DNA from: JABCPE02 sp963518955
Lineage (GTDB): Bacteria > Bacteroidota > Bacteroidia > Flavobacteriales > Weeksellaceae
NCBI GenBank assembly: GCA_963518955.1
Contig: CAUQKI010000006.1
Location: forward strand, 1 to 64,000
Direction of reading: 5' to 3'
DNA length: 64,000 bases
A program made the translations under genes and the position numbers. Positions 22,473-31,553 of this stretch are shown piece after piece (position 1 is the first letter of the stretch; every line of letters starts with the position of its first letter). The notes beneath the pieces are model-generated. The model had not been told where the DNA came from, did no database searches, and saw only the letters and a program-made list of their open reading frames with translations.

Positions 22473-25319
22473 ATGTCAAAGCCGAAAAAGGAGCAAAACG
22501 AATATATAGAAATCTACGGAGCACGCGAACACAACCTGAAAAATATCGATGTTAAAATCCCCAGAAACCAGCTAGTAGTCATCACTGGGCTTTCTGGCAG
22601 TGGAAAATCTTCCCTCGCGTTTGATACCATCTTCGCCGAAGGACAGCGCCGCTACATCGAGACTTTTTCTGCCTACGCCCGCCAGTTTTTGGGTGGTCTG
22701 GAGCGTCCTGATGTGGACAAGATAGAAGGACTCTCCCCTGTCATCGCCATCGAGCAGAAAACGACCAACAAAAATCCCCGCTCCACAGTAGGCACCGTTA
22801 CAGAGCTTTACGACTTCCTGCGGCTGCTCTTTGCACGGGTTTCAGATGCCTACTCGCTTACCACTGGCAGAAAGCTGGTCAACTACACGGAAGAACAGAT
22901 TTTAGAAGCGATAAAATCCAACTACAAAGATGAAAAAGTCCTGCTCACTGCTCCTGTAATCCGTGCAAGAAAGGGACACTACCATGAACTTTTCGTGCAG
23001 ATGGCAAAGAAAGGCTATGGACAAGCTCGGATTGATGGACAGCTGCAAGACATTGAATATGATTTAAAACTTGACCGATACAAAAACCACGATATAGACA
23101 TCGTTATAGACCGCTGGATTATCGGTGAAAGCGCCACCGAATCCCGCATGGAGAAATCCCTCCGCACGGCTTTAGACATGGGCGAAGGTGTCATCGGAAT
23201 ACAGAAATTTGGTTCAGATGAGATAGAATATTTCTCTAAAAACCTAATGGACGAAGACACTGGGCTGTCCCTTGCTCAGCCAGAACCCAATACTTTTTCT
23301 TTCAATTCTCCGAAGGGAAGCTGTCTGCACTGCAAGGGACTTGGGATGATTAAAAAAATCAATACTGATTTCTTCGTAGAAAACCCAAAACTATCCATTT
23401 CCGCAGGTGCTTTAAAACCTTTGGAAACTTATAAATTCAGCAAATGGGTTTTAGCGCAGATTAGCAGTATTTTAGAGCTTTACGGACAGAGTCTGGACAC
23501 ACCTTTTGAGAAAATCTCTCCAGAGGCGCTGGACTACATCTACAACGGTATCCACCTGCAAGAAACCCGCGAACTGAAACACGCTGGAATCAGCAAAAAG
23601 ATAAAAATAGAATTTGACGGGCTGATTTCCCATTTGGAGCAAATCATCGAAGACAAAGAAAACTACGGAGCCACGCAGATAGAACGCGATTTTACGGTGG
23701 AACAAATCTGCCCAGAGTGCAACGGCGCAAGGCTTCAGGCATCGAGCCTAAGTTTTAAAATCGATGGTAAAAACATCGCAGAAGTGGCAGCATTGAGCCT
23801 TTCTGACCTGATGGACTGGCTGAATGATATAGAAAATACTTTCTCCGATAAAAATAAAATCATCGCCTACGAAATCCTAAAAGAAATAAAATCCAGACTG
23901 AGATTTCTACTAGATGTCGGTCTGGAATACCTCAGCCTCAGTAGAAGTTCCAAAACCCTCTCTGGCGGTGAGTCCCAGCGAATCCGTCTGGCTACACAGA
24001 TAGGCTCCCAGCTGGTAAATGTGCTTTATATCTTGGATGAACCGAGCATCGGACTTCATCAGCGAGACAATGAAAGGCTTATCAATTCGCTAAAAAATCT
24101 CCGCGACATCGGAAATTCGGTTTTAGTGGTGGAGCATGACAAAGATATGATTTTAGAAGCGGATGAAGTTTTAGATATCGGCCCTAGAGCAGGAAAACAC
24201 GGCGGCGAAGTTCTTTGGCAGGGAAAACCAAAGAATTTATTAAAAGCTGATACCATTACCGCTGACTACATCACTGGAAAAAGAAAAATAGAAATCCCAA
24301 AAGAACGAAGACACGGCAACGGAAATTCGCTGCTACTGAAAGGAGCTACAGGAAACAACCTAAAAAATGTGAATCTGGAAATTCCTTTGGGCAAATTAGT
24401 GGTCATTACAGGTATCTCTGGAAGCGGGAAATCCTCCCTTATCAATGGGACGCTCTACCCTATTCTCAATAAGCATTTCTACCGCGCTGCGCAGGAACCT
24501 CTACCTTATAAATCCATAGAAGGGCTAGAAAACATTGACAAAATAGTAGATGTAGACCAGACACCTATCGGAAGAACGCCACGCTCCAACCCTGCCACTT
24601 ATACAGGTGTTTTCGGAGATATCAGAACGCTCTTTTCCGAGCTTCCAGAGGCGAAAATACGAGGCTACAAACCAGGAAGATTTTCCTTTAATGTAAAAGG
24701 AGGAAGATGCGAAACCTGCCAAGGCGGCGGACTGAAAGTCATAGAAATGAATTTCCTCCCTGATGTGTATGTCCACTGCGAAACCTGCAATGGAAAGCGT
24801 TTTAACAGGGAAACTCTCGAAGTAAGATATAAAGGCAAGTCTATTTCTGATGTCTTGGAGATGACCATAGATGAGGCGGTGGAATTCTTCCAGCCTATCC
24901 CAAAAATCTACAACAAAGTGAAAACCCTGCAGGAAGTCGGACTGGGATACATTTCGCTGGGACAGCAGTCCACCACGCTCTCAGGTGGAGAAGCACAGAG
25001 AATAAAACTCGCTACAGAACTCTCCAAAAAACAAACAGGAAACACACTCTACATCTTGGACGAACCTACCACAGGGCTTCATTTTGAGGATGTAAAAATA
25101 CTGATGGACGCTATCAACAGGCTGGTGGATTTAGGAAACTCGTTCATCATCATAGAGCATAATCTGGATGTGATAAAACTCGCTGACCACATTATAGACA
25201 TCGGTCCAGAAGGCGGAAAAAACGGCGGAAAAATCGTAGCCGAAGGAACACCCGAAGAAATCATCAAGAACAAGAAATCCATAACAGGAAAATTCTTAGC
25301 AAAAGAAATGAAACAATAA
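22473..25319 (+). CDS. uvrA: Excinuclease ABC subunit A
   Basis: DNA damage-recognition ATPase of nucleotide excision repair. There are two ABC-type ATPase halves. The first has GLSGSGKSSLAFDT (Walker A, residues about 38-51), the signature TLSGGESQRIRLA (about 497-509) and the Walker B VLYILDEPSIGLHQ. The second has GISGSGKSSLINGT, TLSGGEAQRIKLA and TLYILDEPTTGLHF. The zinc modules are visible as CLHCKGLG and CPECNGARL in the first half and CETCQGGG...CETCNGKRF in the second. The length of 948 aa is normal for UvrA. A 926-aa relative lies 2 kb downstream on the other strand. Confidence 0.97.
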   Translation: MSKPKKEQNEYIEIYGAREHNLKNIDVKIPRNQLVVITGLSGSGKSSLAFDTIFAEGQRRYIETFSAYARQFLGGLERPDVDKIEGLSPVIAIEQKTTNKNPRSTVGTVTELYDFLRLLFARVSDAYSLTTGRKLVNYTEEQILEAIKSNYKDEKVLLTAPVIRARKGHYHELFVQMAKKGYGQARIDGQLQDIEYDLKLDRYKNHDIDIVIDRWIIGESATESRMEKSLRTALDMGEGVIGIQKFGSDEIEYFSKNLMDEDTGLSLAQPEPNTFSFNSPKGSCLHCKGLGMIKKINTDFFVENPKLSISAGALKPLETYKFSKWVLAQISSILELYGQSLDTPFEKISPEALDYIYNGIHLQETRELKHAGISKKIKIEFDGLISHLEQIIEDKENYGATQIERDFTVEQICPECNGARLQASSLSFKIDGKNIAEVAALSLSDLMDWLNDIENTFSDKNKIIAYEILKEIKSRLRFLLDVGLEYLSLSRSSKTLSGGESQRIRLATQIGSQLVNVLYILDEPSIGLHQRDNERLINSLKNLRDIGNSVLVVEHDKDMILEADEVLDIGPRAGKHGGEVLWQGKPKNLLKADTITADYITGKRKIEIPKERRHGNGNSLLLKGATGNNLKNVNLEIPLGKLVVITGISGSGKSSLINGTLYPILNKHFYRAAQEPLPYKSIEGLENIDKIVDVDQTPIGRTPRSNPATYTGVFGDIRTLFSELPEAKIRGYKPGRFSFNVKGGRCETCQGGGLKVIEMNFLPDVYVHCETCNGKRFNRETLEVRYKGKSISDVLEMTIDEAVEFFQPIPKIYNKVKTLQEVGLGYISLGQQSTTLSGGEAQRIKLATELSKKQTGNTLYILDEPTTGLHFEDVKILMDAINRLVDLGNSFIIIEHNLDVIKLADHIIDIGPEGGKNGGKIVAEGTPEEIIKNKKSITGKFLAKEMKQ

Positions 25320-25337
25320 ATTTAAAATATTAAAATC

Positions 25338-26075
25338 ATGAGAAAAAAATTATTATTACCGCTAGTTTTATTTGTTTCAGGGCTAATTTCAGCGCAAGAT
25401 TGTTTTGAAGACTGCCTTGAAGATTACCCTAAACTGAAAAAAGAAGCTACCAATTTAGACCAGTTTATCCCAAAAGGCTGGGAACTGATGGGCAGTGTAA
25501 ATGGCGACATCAACAAGGACGGCATCACGGATTATGTTTTCATACTGGAGAGCAAAGAAAAATACAAAATCCCTGATGATTTCATGAATAAAGAATATTC
25601 CTACAGAATTCTGGGCATCGCCTTTGGGAAAAAGGGCGGTGGATACCATTTGGCGCTTCAAAATAATAATTTTATCATCAATGGAGACCAAAACTCTTCA
25701 TTAGATGAGCCTTTTTTGGATATGGAAATCAAAAAAAACGGCACGATTTGGTTCAAGTTTTACTTCTTCTACAGCGCGGGCAGCTGGTGGGTAAGCAATG
25801 ACACTTATGTTTTCCGCTATCAGAACAACCGATTTGAGCTGATAGGACACGAAAGTTCTTCTCTCCACAGGGCAACCCACGAGGAATCAACCACCAGCAC
25901 CAATTTTTCCACCAAAATGCACCATTCCACCTACACGGATGAAAACGGAAAAACTGAAACTTCTAAAAAGAAAGTGAAAGCTATGAAACCTCTGCTGATG
26001 GAGGAAATAGACCCATATGATTTCAATCCTTTGGCGCATTCCTACAGCGAATCTCCTTTTGAAAAAAAGGAATAA
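25338..26075 (+). CDS. Hypothetical secreted protein with an FG-GAP-like segment
   Basis: A 245-aa protein with a signal peptide (LLLPLVLFVSGLISAQ). The segment GSVNGDINKDGITDYVFILE resembles calcium-binding FG-GAP/VCBS repeats, but only one clear copy is visible. The C-terminal third is hydrophilic and Ser/Thr/His-rich. The family is not recognised. It follows uvrA by 18 nt with no terminator between, so it is probably co-transcribed with it. Confidence 0.55.
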   Translation: MRKKLLLPLVLFVSGLISAQDCFEDCLEDYPKLKKEATNLDQFIPKGWELMGSVNGDINKDGITDYVFILESKEKYKIPDDFMNKEYSYRILGIAFGKKGGGYHLALQNNNFIINGDQNSSLDEPFLDMEIKKNGTIWFKFYFFYSAGSWWVSNDTYVFRYQNNRFELIGHESSSLHRATHEESTTSTNFSTKMHHSTYTDENGKTETSKKKVKAMKPLLMEEIDPYDFNPLAHSYSESPFEKKE

Positions 26076-26129
26076 GCATTATGTAAAATTATATTTTAAA
26101 AAAAACTGAGAGTTAATTTTAATTTTTTT

Positions 26130-26924
26130 ATGATGAAAAGACTGCTTTTATTATCGTTATTTTTGGTTTCTATGCCTTTGTTTTCGCAGATTATTTTCAC
26201 GGAAAGCATCGCAAATACAATAGATTCTACACGAACAGTGCAGGGAACTATTGCTCCAGAACTCAACTTCAAAACGGAAAAAGAAAATGTTTTTAACTTT
26301 AAAAATAATGCAAATATCAACTTCTTGCTCAACAAAAAGAAGTATATCACGATTATCAATCAGATGGAATTCTCCACTTATGGCAAAAAACTGAATGTGA
26401 GCAGTGGCCACATCCACACCGAATACCGCTATTTGGTAAGACCAGCCATAGAACTCTATCCTTTCGCGGAAGCAGTCTGGGCGCCCAGCCGAGGACTGAA
26501 AATACGCACCGCAGGAGGTCTCCAGTCTCGTTACAGAATTTTTCATACGAGTAAAGTAACACTTTCCACAGGAATAGGTCTCTTCTACGAATACGAGAAA
26601 TGGAACTACAACGGCGTTCCCAATCCTGACCTACAAGATATAGACAAAACGGAACAACAAAGGAGCATAAAAGGGCAGATATTTGCGAGTTTTAAGTTTG
26701 ATTTTGGTGAAAAATGGAATATTATTACCAGCGGATACACGCATTTCAGGCCTGACAGCGACATTAAAAACCTGCGCATCGCGTATAGTATAGATGTAAA
26801 GCATTCCGTAACGAAACACTTCGGGATATGGCTTTCTTACCAAAATACTATCCTTACAAAACCGATTGTCCCTATCCGAAAACACTACACAGTGCTTACA
26901 GGCGGTGTTTTCTTCTCATTTTAA
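26130..26924 (+). CDS. Hypothetical outer-membrane beta-barrel-like protein
   Basis: A 264-aa protein with a signal peptide ending in MPLFSQ. The rest alternates short amphipathic strands with aromatic ends (FNFKNNANINFLLNKKKYIT, EYRYLVRPAIELYPFAEAVW), a pattern of DUF481-like or other small outer-membrane barrels. The last residue is Phe (VFFSF), which is typical of BAM-inserted barrels. I use the first of two adjacent ATG codons. The function is unknown. It lies 54 nt after the FG-GAP-like gene. Confidence 0.6.
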   Translation: MMKRLLLLSLFLVSMPLFSQIIFTESIANTIDSTRTVQGTIAPELNFKTEKENVFNFKNNANINFLLNKKKYITIINQMEFSTYGKKLNVSSGHIHTEYRYLVRPAIELYPFAEAVWAPSRGLKIRTAGGLQSRYRIFHTSKVTLSTGIGLFYEYEKWNYNGVPNPDLQDIDKTEQQRSIKGQIFASFKFDFGEKWNIITSGYTHFRPDSDIKNLRIAYSIDVKHSVTKHFGIWLSYQNTILTKPIVPIRKHYTVLTGGVFFSF

Positions 26925-26976
26925 TGATATTTTTGTTTAATTTTAAACCTAAAAACTATAAAAACCACCACTAAAA

Positions 26977-27363
26977 ATGAATTTAGAAGAAAAAATACAG
27001 AACGCCGAAACCCGAATTTTCAAAGTAGTTTTCCCGAAAATAGCCAACCACCACGAAACCATGTTCGGCGGCGCTATCATGGAGCAGATGGTAGAGACGG
27101 CATTCATCACCGCGACGAGATTTGCACGAAAAGCCTTTGTAATAAAAGCTTGCGACCATACAGAATTCCGAAATCCTGTACCAGAAAGTTCACTAGTGGA
27201 GTTCATCGGTAAGGTAAAATCCATAGGAAACACCAGCCTAAAAGTAAGCGTGGAAGTCTTCTCCGAAGAGATGTACGCCGAGCGCCGAGAATTGTGTGTC
27301 CTTGGAGAATTCAGCTTGGTAGCCATTGGCGAAGACAAAAAAGCCGTGAAAATATTAGACTAA
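26977..27363 (+). CDS. Acyl-CoA thioesterase (hotdog fold, YciA/BACH type)
   Basis: A 128-aa hotdog-fold thioesterase that hydrolyses acyl-CoA. The motif HHETMFGGAIMEQMVETAFI gives the catalytic Asn/Asp-like loop and the central helix of the fold. It is followed by TATRFARKAFVIKACDHTEF and the strand FIGKVKSIGNTSLKVSVEVF, as in YciA-like proteins. It is convergent with the second uvrA gene, with an 8-nt gap. Confidence 0.85.
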   Translation: MNLEEKIQNAETRIFKVVFPKIANHHETMFGGAIMEQMVETAFITATRFARKAFVIKACDHTEFRNPVPESSLVEFIGKVKSIGNTSLKVSVEVFSEEMYAERRELCVLGEFSLVAIGEDKKAVKILD

Positions 27364-27371
27364 ATTCACTT

Positions 27372-30152
27372 TTATAATTTTTCCTTAATAAATCTTGCGG
27401 TTTGGGATTTCTTGTTTTTCGCTAATTCCTCTGGCGTTCCAGCAAAAACAATCTCGCCGCCGTACTTCCCTGCCTCTGGCCCTACATCTATTATCCAGTC
27501 TGCACATTTTATGATATCAGGCTGATGCTCTATCACGATGACAGAATGCCCAAGATCGATGAGCGACTGCAAGGAAACCATAAGTTTGCTAATATCATGG
27601 AAATGAAGCCCTGTGGACGGCTCATCAAATATAAATAAAGTTTTCTCCGTAGTCACGCCTTTTACCAAGAAGGAAGCCAGTTTTATCCTCTGCGCTTCTC
27701 CACCCGATAATGTGGATGAGCTTTGTCCCAACTGAAGATATCCCAAGCCGACATCCTGCAAGGGTTTTAGTTTGGTTACTATTTTCTTATCGCCGCTTTC
27801 GGTAAAAAACTGGACAGCATCATCTACGGTAAGGTGCAGAATATCAGAAATGTTTTTTTCATGATATTTCACTTCTAAAACCTCTGACTTAAAGCGGCTT
27901 CCCTTACAATGCTCGCACACCAGCTCTATATCCGCCATAAACTGCATGGACACGGTAATTACTCCTTCTCCCTTGCACTCATCACATCTTCCACCATCTA
28001 CATTGAACGAGAAATGCTTTGGCTTCAGCCCTTGTATGGCAGCTGCCTTTTGTTTTGCGAACAAATCACGAATATCATCATAGGCTTTTAGGTAAGTAAC
28101 AGGATTGGAACGAGAGGATTTTCCAATTGAATTTTGGTCTATGAGTTCTATGTTTTTAACCAAAGTAGAAGGAAACTCCACGCTGTCATAATCTCCTTTT
28201 TTACCGCCCATTCCGAGCTGAATCTGTATTTCATTCGCCAAAACCTCCTTCATAAGGGTAGATTTCCCACTTCCCGAAACGCCTGATATTACCACAAAAC
28301 TCTCCAGCGGAATGTCCAAATCTATGTTTTTCAAGTTATTTTGCCTAGCGCCTTTGATTTTGATAAATTCCTTTGATTTTCTGCGCTTTTCAGGAATTTT
28401 TATTTCTAATTTCCCTGTAAGATACTGAGCTGTAAGCGTATCGGATTTTTTTAACTCTTCAAAATTTCCCGCAAAAACTAGCTCTCCTCCTAGGAAACCT
28501 GCCTCAGGGCCGATATCTATAATGAAATTTGCCGCCCTCATGATATCCTCATCGTGTTCTACGACAATCACCGTATTCCCTAAATCACGAAGGTTTTTAA
28601 GGACTTCTATCAGGTTTTCTGTATCACGAGAATGCAGACCAATACTTGGCTCATCCAATATGTAGATAGAACCAACCAACGAGCTTCCGAGGCTGGTAGC
28701 GAGGTTAATTCTCTGGCTTTCACCACCAGAAAGCGTATTGGAAGTTCTATTCAAGGTCAAATATCCGAGTCCCACTTTCAGCAAAAACTCTAATCGCGTA
28801 GTGATTTCGTAGAGAAGTCTCTTTGCGATTTCCTGCTCATGTGGAGTTAGTTTAAGGTTTTTGACTAGTGGCAAAAGCTCATCCAATGGCAAATCCACCA
28901 AAGTCTGAATGCTGTGTCCATCTATTTTTACCCAAGATGCCTCCTCTCTCAGCCTCAGCCCTTCACAGACTGGGCAGGTGGTTTTCCCACGATAGCGGGA
29001 AAGCATCACTCGGTATTGGATTTTATAGAGATTGTCCTCCAGCATTTTAAAAAAATGATTGATACAAGGAAAATCTGCATCGCCATTTCCCTGCCAAAGG
29101 AGTTTTTTTTGTTCTTTATCCAGCTGAAAATAAGGCTTATGAATAGGAAAATCTTTTGCTTTTTTTATAAACATCGCTTTCCATTCTTTCATGGTATCGC
29201 CTTTCCAGCAGGCTACTGCATCCTCAAAAATGGATAAATTTTTATTCGGAATTACTAGATCTTCATCAATGCCGATGACCTTGCCATAGCCCTCACAGGA
29301 AGGACAGGCGCCGTATGGATTATTAAAACTAAAAAAATGAATATTCGGTTCTAAAAACTCTATTCCATCTAATTCGAATTTATTAGAAAAATTGGTAACC
29401 TTTTCGTTTTCAGCATCTTTCAAAGAACAATAACCTCGCCCTTCATAGAATGCAATCTGGATAGAATCTGCCAGCCTTTGGAGAAAACTTTCATCATCTT
29501 CATACAAAAATCGGTCTATGATGAGATGAATGTCCATACCTTTTTCAGGAGTGAAATTAAACGCTTCCAAATCCTCTATATTTACCGTATTTCCATTGAT
29601 TTCTAAGCGGGTAAATCCTGAAAGTTTCAGGGTGCTGAGTGTATTTTTAAAGGTATCCGTTTCATAATGCAGCGGTGAGCGAAGTGTGTAGGTTTTCCCT
29701 TCGTTTTTCTGGATAAAATCTATCACATCAGAAACGCTGTCTTTCCTTACCTCCTGCCCTGAAACAGGCGAAAAAGTGCGCCCTATCCTTGCGAAAAGCA
29801 GTTTCAGATAGTCGTAAATCTCTGTGGAAGTGCCCACTGTGGAGCGAGGATTGGAGGAAATGACTTTCTGCTGAATAGCAATGGAAGGCGCAAGTCCCTT
29901 GATATCATCTACTTTGGGTTTTTCTAATTTACCCAAAAACTGCCTTGCATACGAGCTTAGACTCTCCACATATCGGCGCTGTCCCTCGGCATAGATGGTA
30001 TCAAAAGCCAAGGAAGATTTTCCCGAGCCAGAAACTCCCGTGATGACCACCAGCTTATTTTTCGGGATGCAGACATCTATATGTTTCAAGTTATTGAGAT
30101 GTGCATTTTTTACAAAAATTTCTTTTTTGATGTTTATTTCTCGCTCTGCCAT
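27372..30152 (-). CDS. Second UvrA-type ATPase
   Basis: A 926-aa paralogue of UvrA. Walker A GVSGSGKSSLAFDT, signature TLSGGESQRINLA and Walker B IYILDEPSIGLHS form the N-terminal half. GVSGSGKSTLMKEV, TLSGGEAQRIKLA and LFIFDEPSTGLHF form the C-terminal half. The zinc modules are CPSCEGYG...CPVCEGLRL and CDECKGEG...CEHCKGSRF. It is only moderately similar to the UvrA upstream and looks like a separate class (UvrA2-like) seen in Bacteroidota. Whether it acts in repair with UvrB or in a different process such as drug tolerance cannot be read from sequence. Confidence 0.9.
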   Translation of the reverse strand: MAEREINIKKEIFVKNAHLNNLKHIDVCIPKNKLVVITGVSGSGKSSLAFDTIYAEGQRRYVESLSSYARQFLGKLEKPKVDDIKGLAPSIAIQQKVISSNPRSTVGTSTEIYDYLKLLFARIGRTFSPVSGQEVRKDSVSDVIDFIQKNEGKTYTLRSPLHYETDTFKNTLSTLKLSGFTRLEINGNTVNIEDLEAFNFTPEKGMDIHLIIDRFLYEDDESFLQRLADSIQIAFYEGRGYCSLKDAENEKVTNFSNKFELDGIEFLEPNIHFFSFNNPYGACPSCEGYGKVIGIDEDLVIPNKNLSIFEDAVACWKGDTMKEWKAMFIKKAKDFPIHKPYFQLDKEQKKLLWQGNGDADFPCINHFFKMLEDNLYKIQYRVMLSRYRGKTTCPVCEGLRLREEASWVKIDGHSIQTLVDLPLDELLPLVKNLKLTPHEQEIAKRLLYEITTRLEFLLKVGLGYLTLNRTSNTLSGGESQRINLATSLGSSLVGSIYILDEPSIGLHSRDTENLIEVLKNLRDLGNTVIVVEHDEDIMRAANFIIDIGPEAGFLGGELVFAGNFEELKKSDTLTAQYLTGKLEIKIPEKRRKSKEFIKIKGARQNNLKNIDLDIPLESFVVISGVSGSGKSTLMKEVLANEIQIQLGMGGKKGDYDSVEFPSTLVKNIELIDQNSIGKSSRSNPVTYLKAYDDIRDLFAKQKAAAIQGLKPKHFSFNVDGGRCDECKGEGVITVSMQFMADIELVCEHCKGSRFKSEVLEVKYHEKNISDILHLTVDDAVQFFTESGDKKIVTKLKPLQDVGLGYLQLGQSSSTLSGGEAQRIKLASFLVKGVTTEKTLFIFDEPSTGLHFHDISKLMVSLQSLIDLGHSVIVIEHQPDIIKCADWIIDVGPEAGKYGGEIVFAGTPEELAKNKKSQTARFIKEKL

Positions 30153-30277
30153 TGCATTTATAAATAAAATACAAAGGTAAGGAAGATACGGCAGAAAATA
30201 TAATTTTGCTTCTTTTTAGCTCGTAAAAATTTGTATTTTCCTAAAAATCAAAATATTATCTATTTGTAATATTCTAA

Positions 30278-30295
30278 TATTTTTGCGTATTTTTG
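30278..30295 (+). promoter_or_regulatory. Tandem -7 boxes
   Basis: TATTTTTG occurs at 30278-30285 and again at 30288-30295, both matching TAnnTTTG, upstream of the lipoprotein gene at 30366. Confidence 0.5.
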
Positions 30296-30326
30296 TCCTA
30301 AATCGCTCATTGCATTTAATTATTTG

Positions 30327-30342
30327 ATAATCATATGATTAT
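30327..30342. promoter_or_regulatory. 16-bp perfect palindrome
   Basis: ATAATCATATGATTAT is a perfect 16-bp palindrome located downstream of the two -7 boxes and 23 nt before the ATG at 30366. It could be an operator, or chance in AT-rich DNA. Confidence 0.4.
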
Positions 30343-30365
30343 TTGCGCAACAGATTAAATATATT

Positions 30366-30884
30366 ATGAATAAAATTGTATTTTTTGTATTAAGTTTAGT
30401 TTTGATTTCTTGCGAGAAAAAAGACAGAATAGAAATTGATAATATTGATGGCTACAAAGTAGAAAAAAAATTCAAAAATGATACTTTGGTAAGTTCTAAA
30501 ACATATGATGGAGATATGCTAATTTGGGAAATACTTTATAATAAAAATGGGATAGTCAAAAAAGCAACCGAGTTTTACCCGACAGGTTCTATAAAAAGTG
30601 TTTCTACATTACAAAAAGAACCTAACTATTATTATGATATTGAATACTATGAAAGTGGCGAGAAACAAATGATGGGAGAGTCTAACCTTATAAAGTCTAG
30701 ACAATCCCGACTGAGAAGAGGTGCAGCAATATTTTACACAAAACAACAAAAGATTTCTTCAATATTGGTATTTTTCAATGATGGAAAAGAAAAAGAATAT
30801 CTCGTGAGGGAAACCATATTGGACACAATAACAGATAAAATACTGACAGACAAAGAATACGACCCACCTGCTCTTCTAAAATAA
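30366..30884 (+). CDS. Hypothetical lipoprotein with MORN-like (YwqK-type) repeats
   Basis: A 172-aa lipoprotein with the signal IVFFVLSLVLISC. The mature part contains spaced aromatic-Gly units (KTYDGDMLIWEILYNKNG, EFYPTGSIKSVSTLQK, EYYESGEKQMMG) of the MORN/YwqK type. Such modules occur in antitoxin-like and envelope proteins; no function can be assigned. It is followed by a second lipoprotein gene after 13 nt. Confidence 0.6.
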   Translation: MNKIVFFVLSLVLISCEKKDRIEIDNIDGYKVEKKFKNDTLVSSKTYDGDMLIWEILYNKNGIVKKATEFYPTGSIKSVSTLQKEPNYYYDIEYYESGEKQMMGESNLIKSRQSRLRRGAAIFYTKQQKISSILVFFNDGKEKEYLVRETILDTITDKILTDKEYDPPALLK

Positions 30885-30897
30885 AAAAGACAAAATA

Positions 30898-31341
30898 ATG
30901 AAAAATAAAAAATTTCTATTAACCATATTATTAAGCCTTACAGCATGTAATAATAAGACAAAAACTATTAGCACTCTTGATTTAGAGAAAGTAGTAATTA
31001 ATTATAAGGAACTTCCTGCTTCTGTGAAGAAAAAAGTATTTCCTCCAAATAACGGACTAATAACCTTTGGAGAAGAAAATCGCGAAGAATATGAAAGTTT
31101 CCAAGAAACTAACAATCCTAAAAAGTATGAATACTATACTAAACAAGATCCTCAATTGGCATGGGTACATGATCCATATATAAGAAATAAAAAAACAAAG
31201 CAAGAATATTCTATTGATAAAGATGGACCAATGGGAAGTAGATACATTATTTATGGAGATTCTCTATACATTTCAAATCATTATAACATATACGAAGAAG
31301 ATAGTTTGAGGTATACTTTCACAAGATACATATTACGATAA
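30898..31341 (+). CDS. Hypothetical lipoprotein
   Basis: A 147-aa protein with the lipobox LLSLTAC. The mature part is rich in Lys, Glu and Tyr, with no recognisable domain. It is probably in one operon with the preceding MORN-like lipoprotein (13-nt gap). A weak hairpin follows at 31428. Confidence 0.55.
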   Translation: MKNKKFLLTILLSLTACNNKTKTISTLDLEKVVINYKELPASVKKKVFPPNNGLITFGEENREEYESFQETNNPKKYEYYTKQDPQLAWVHDPYIRNKKTKQEYSIDKDGPMGSRYIIYGDSLYISNHYNIYEEDSLRYTFTRYILR

Positions 31342-31427
31342 CATACATCCACAGAGATTGATAATGTTCCAAATACATTGTTTTTACTATAAATAAAATA
31401 CAATTCTCTGATAAACATAATAATATA

Positions 31428-31458
31428 GATAGGCTCCTGCCTGTCTATTTTATTTTTA
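31428..31458 (+). terminator. Terminator
   Basis: AGATAGGC and GCCTGTCT (one wobble pair) enclose TCCT and are followed by ATTTTATTTTT. Confidence 0.6.
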
Positions 31459-31553
31459 CACAAAAAACATTTTTAACAAAATTTTCATAAAATGAGATAA
31501 TATTTAATAAATAAATACTATTTTTGTCATTTGCTTTAAAAATAAGAAGAAAA

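Noticed and set aside
22378..22524. Longer N-terminus of the hypothetical membrane gene at 21877
   Set aside because: The extension runs through the uvrA promoter boxes and start. An ATG at 22377 begins a normal hydrophobic segment.
23015..25282. Reverse-strand reading frames inside uvrA and similar shadows elsewhere
   Set aside because: They are opposite or alternative frames of strongly supported genes and show no domain of their own.
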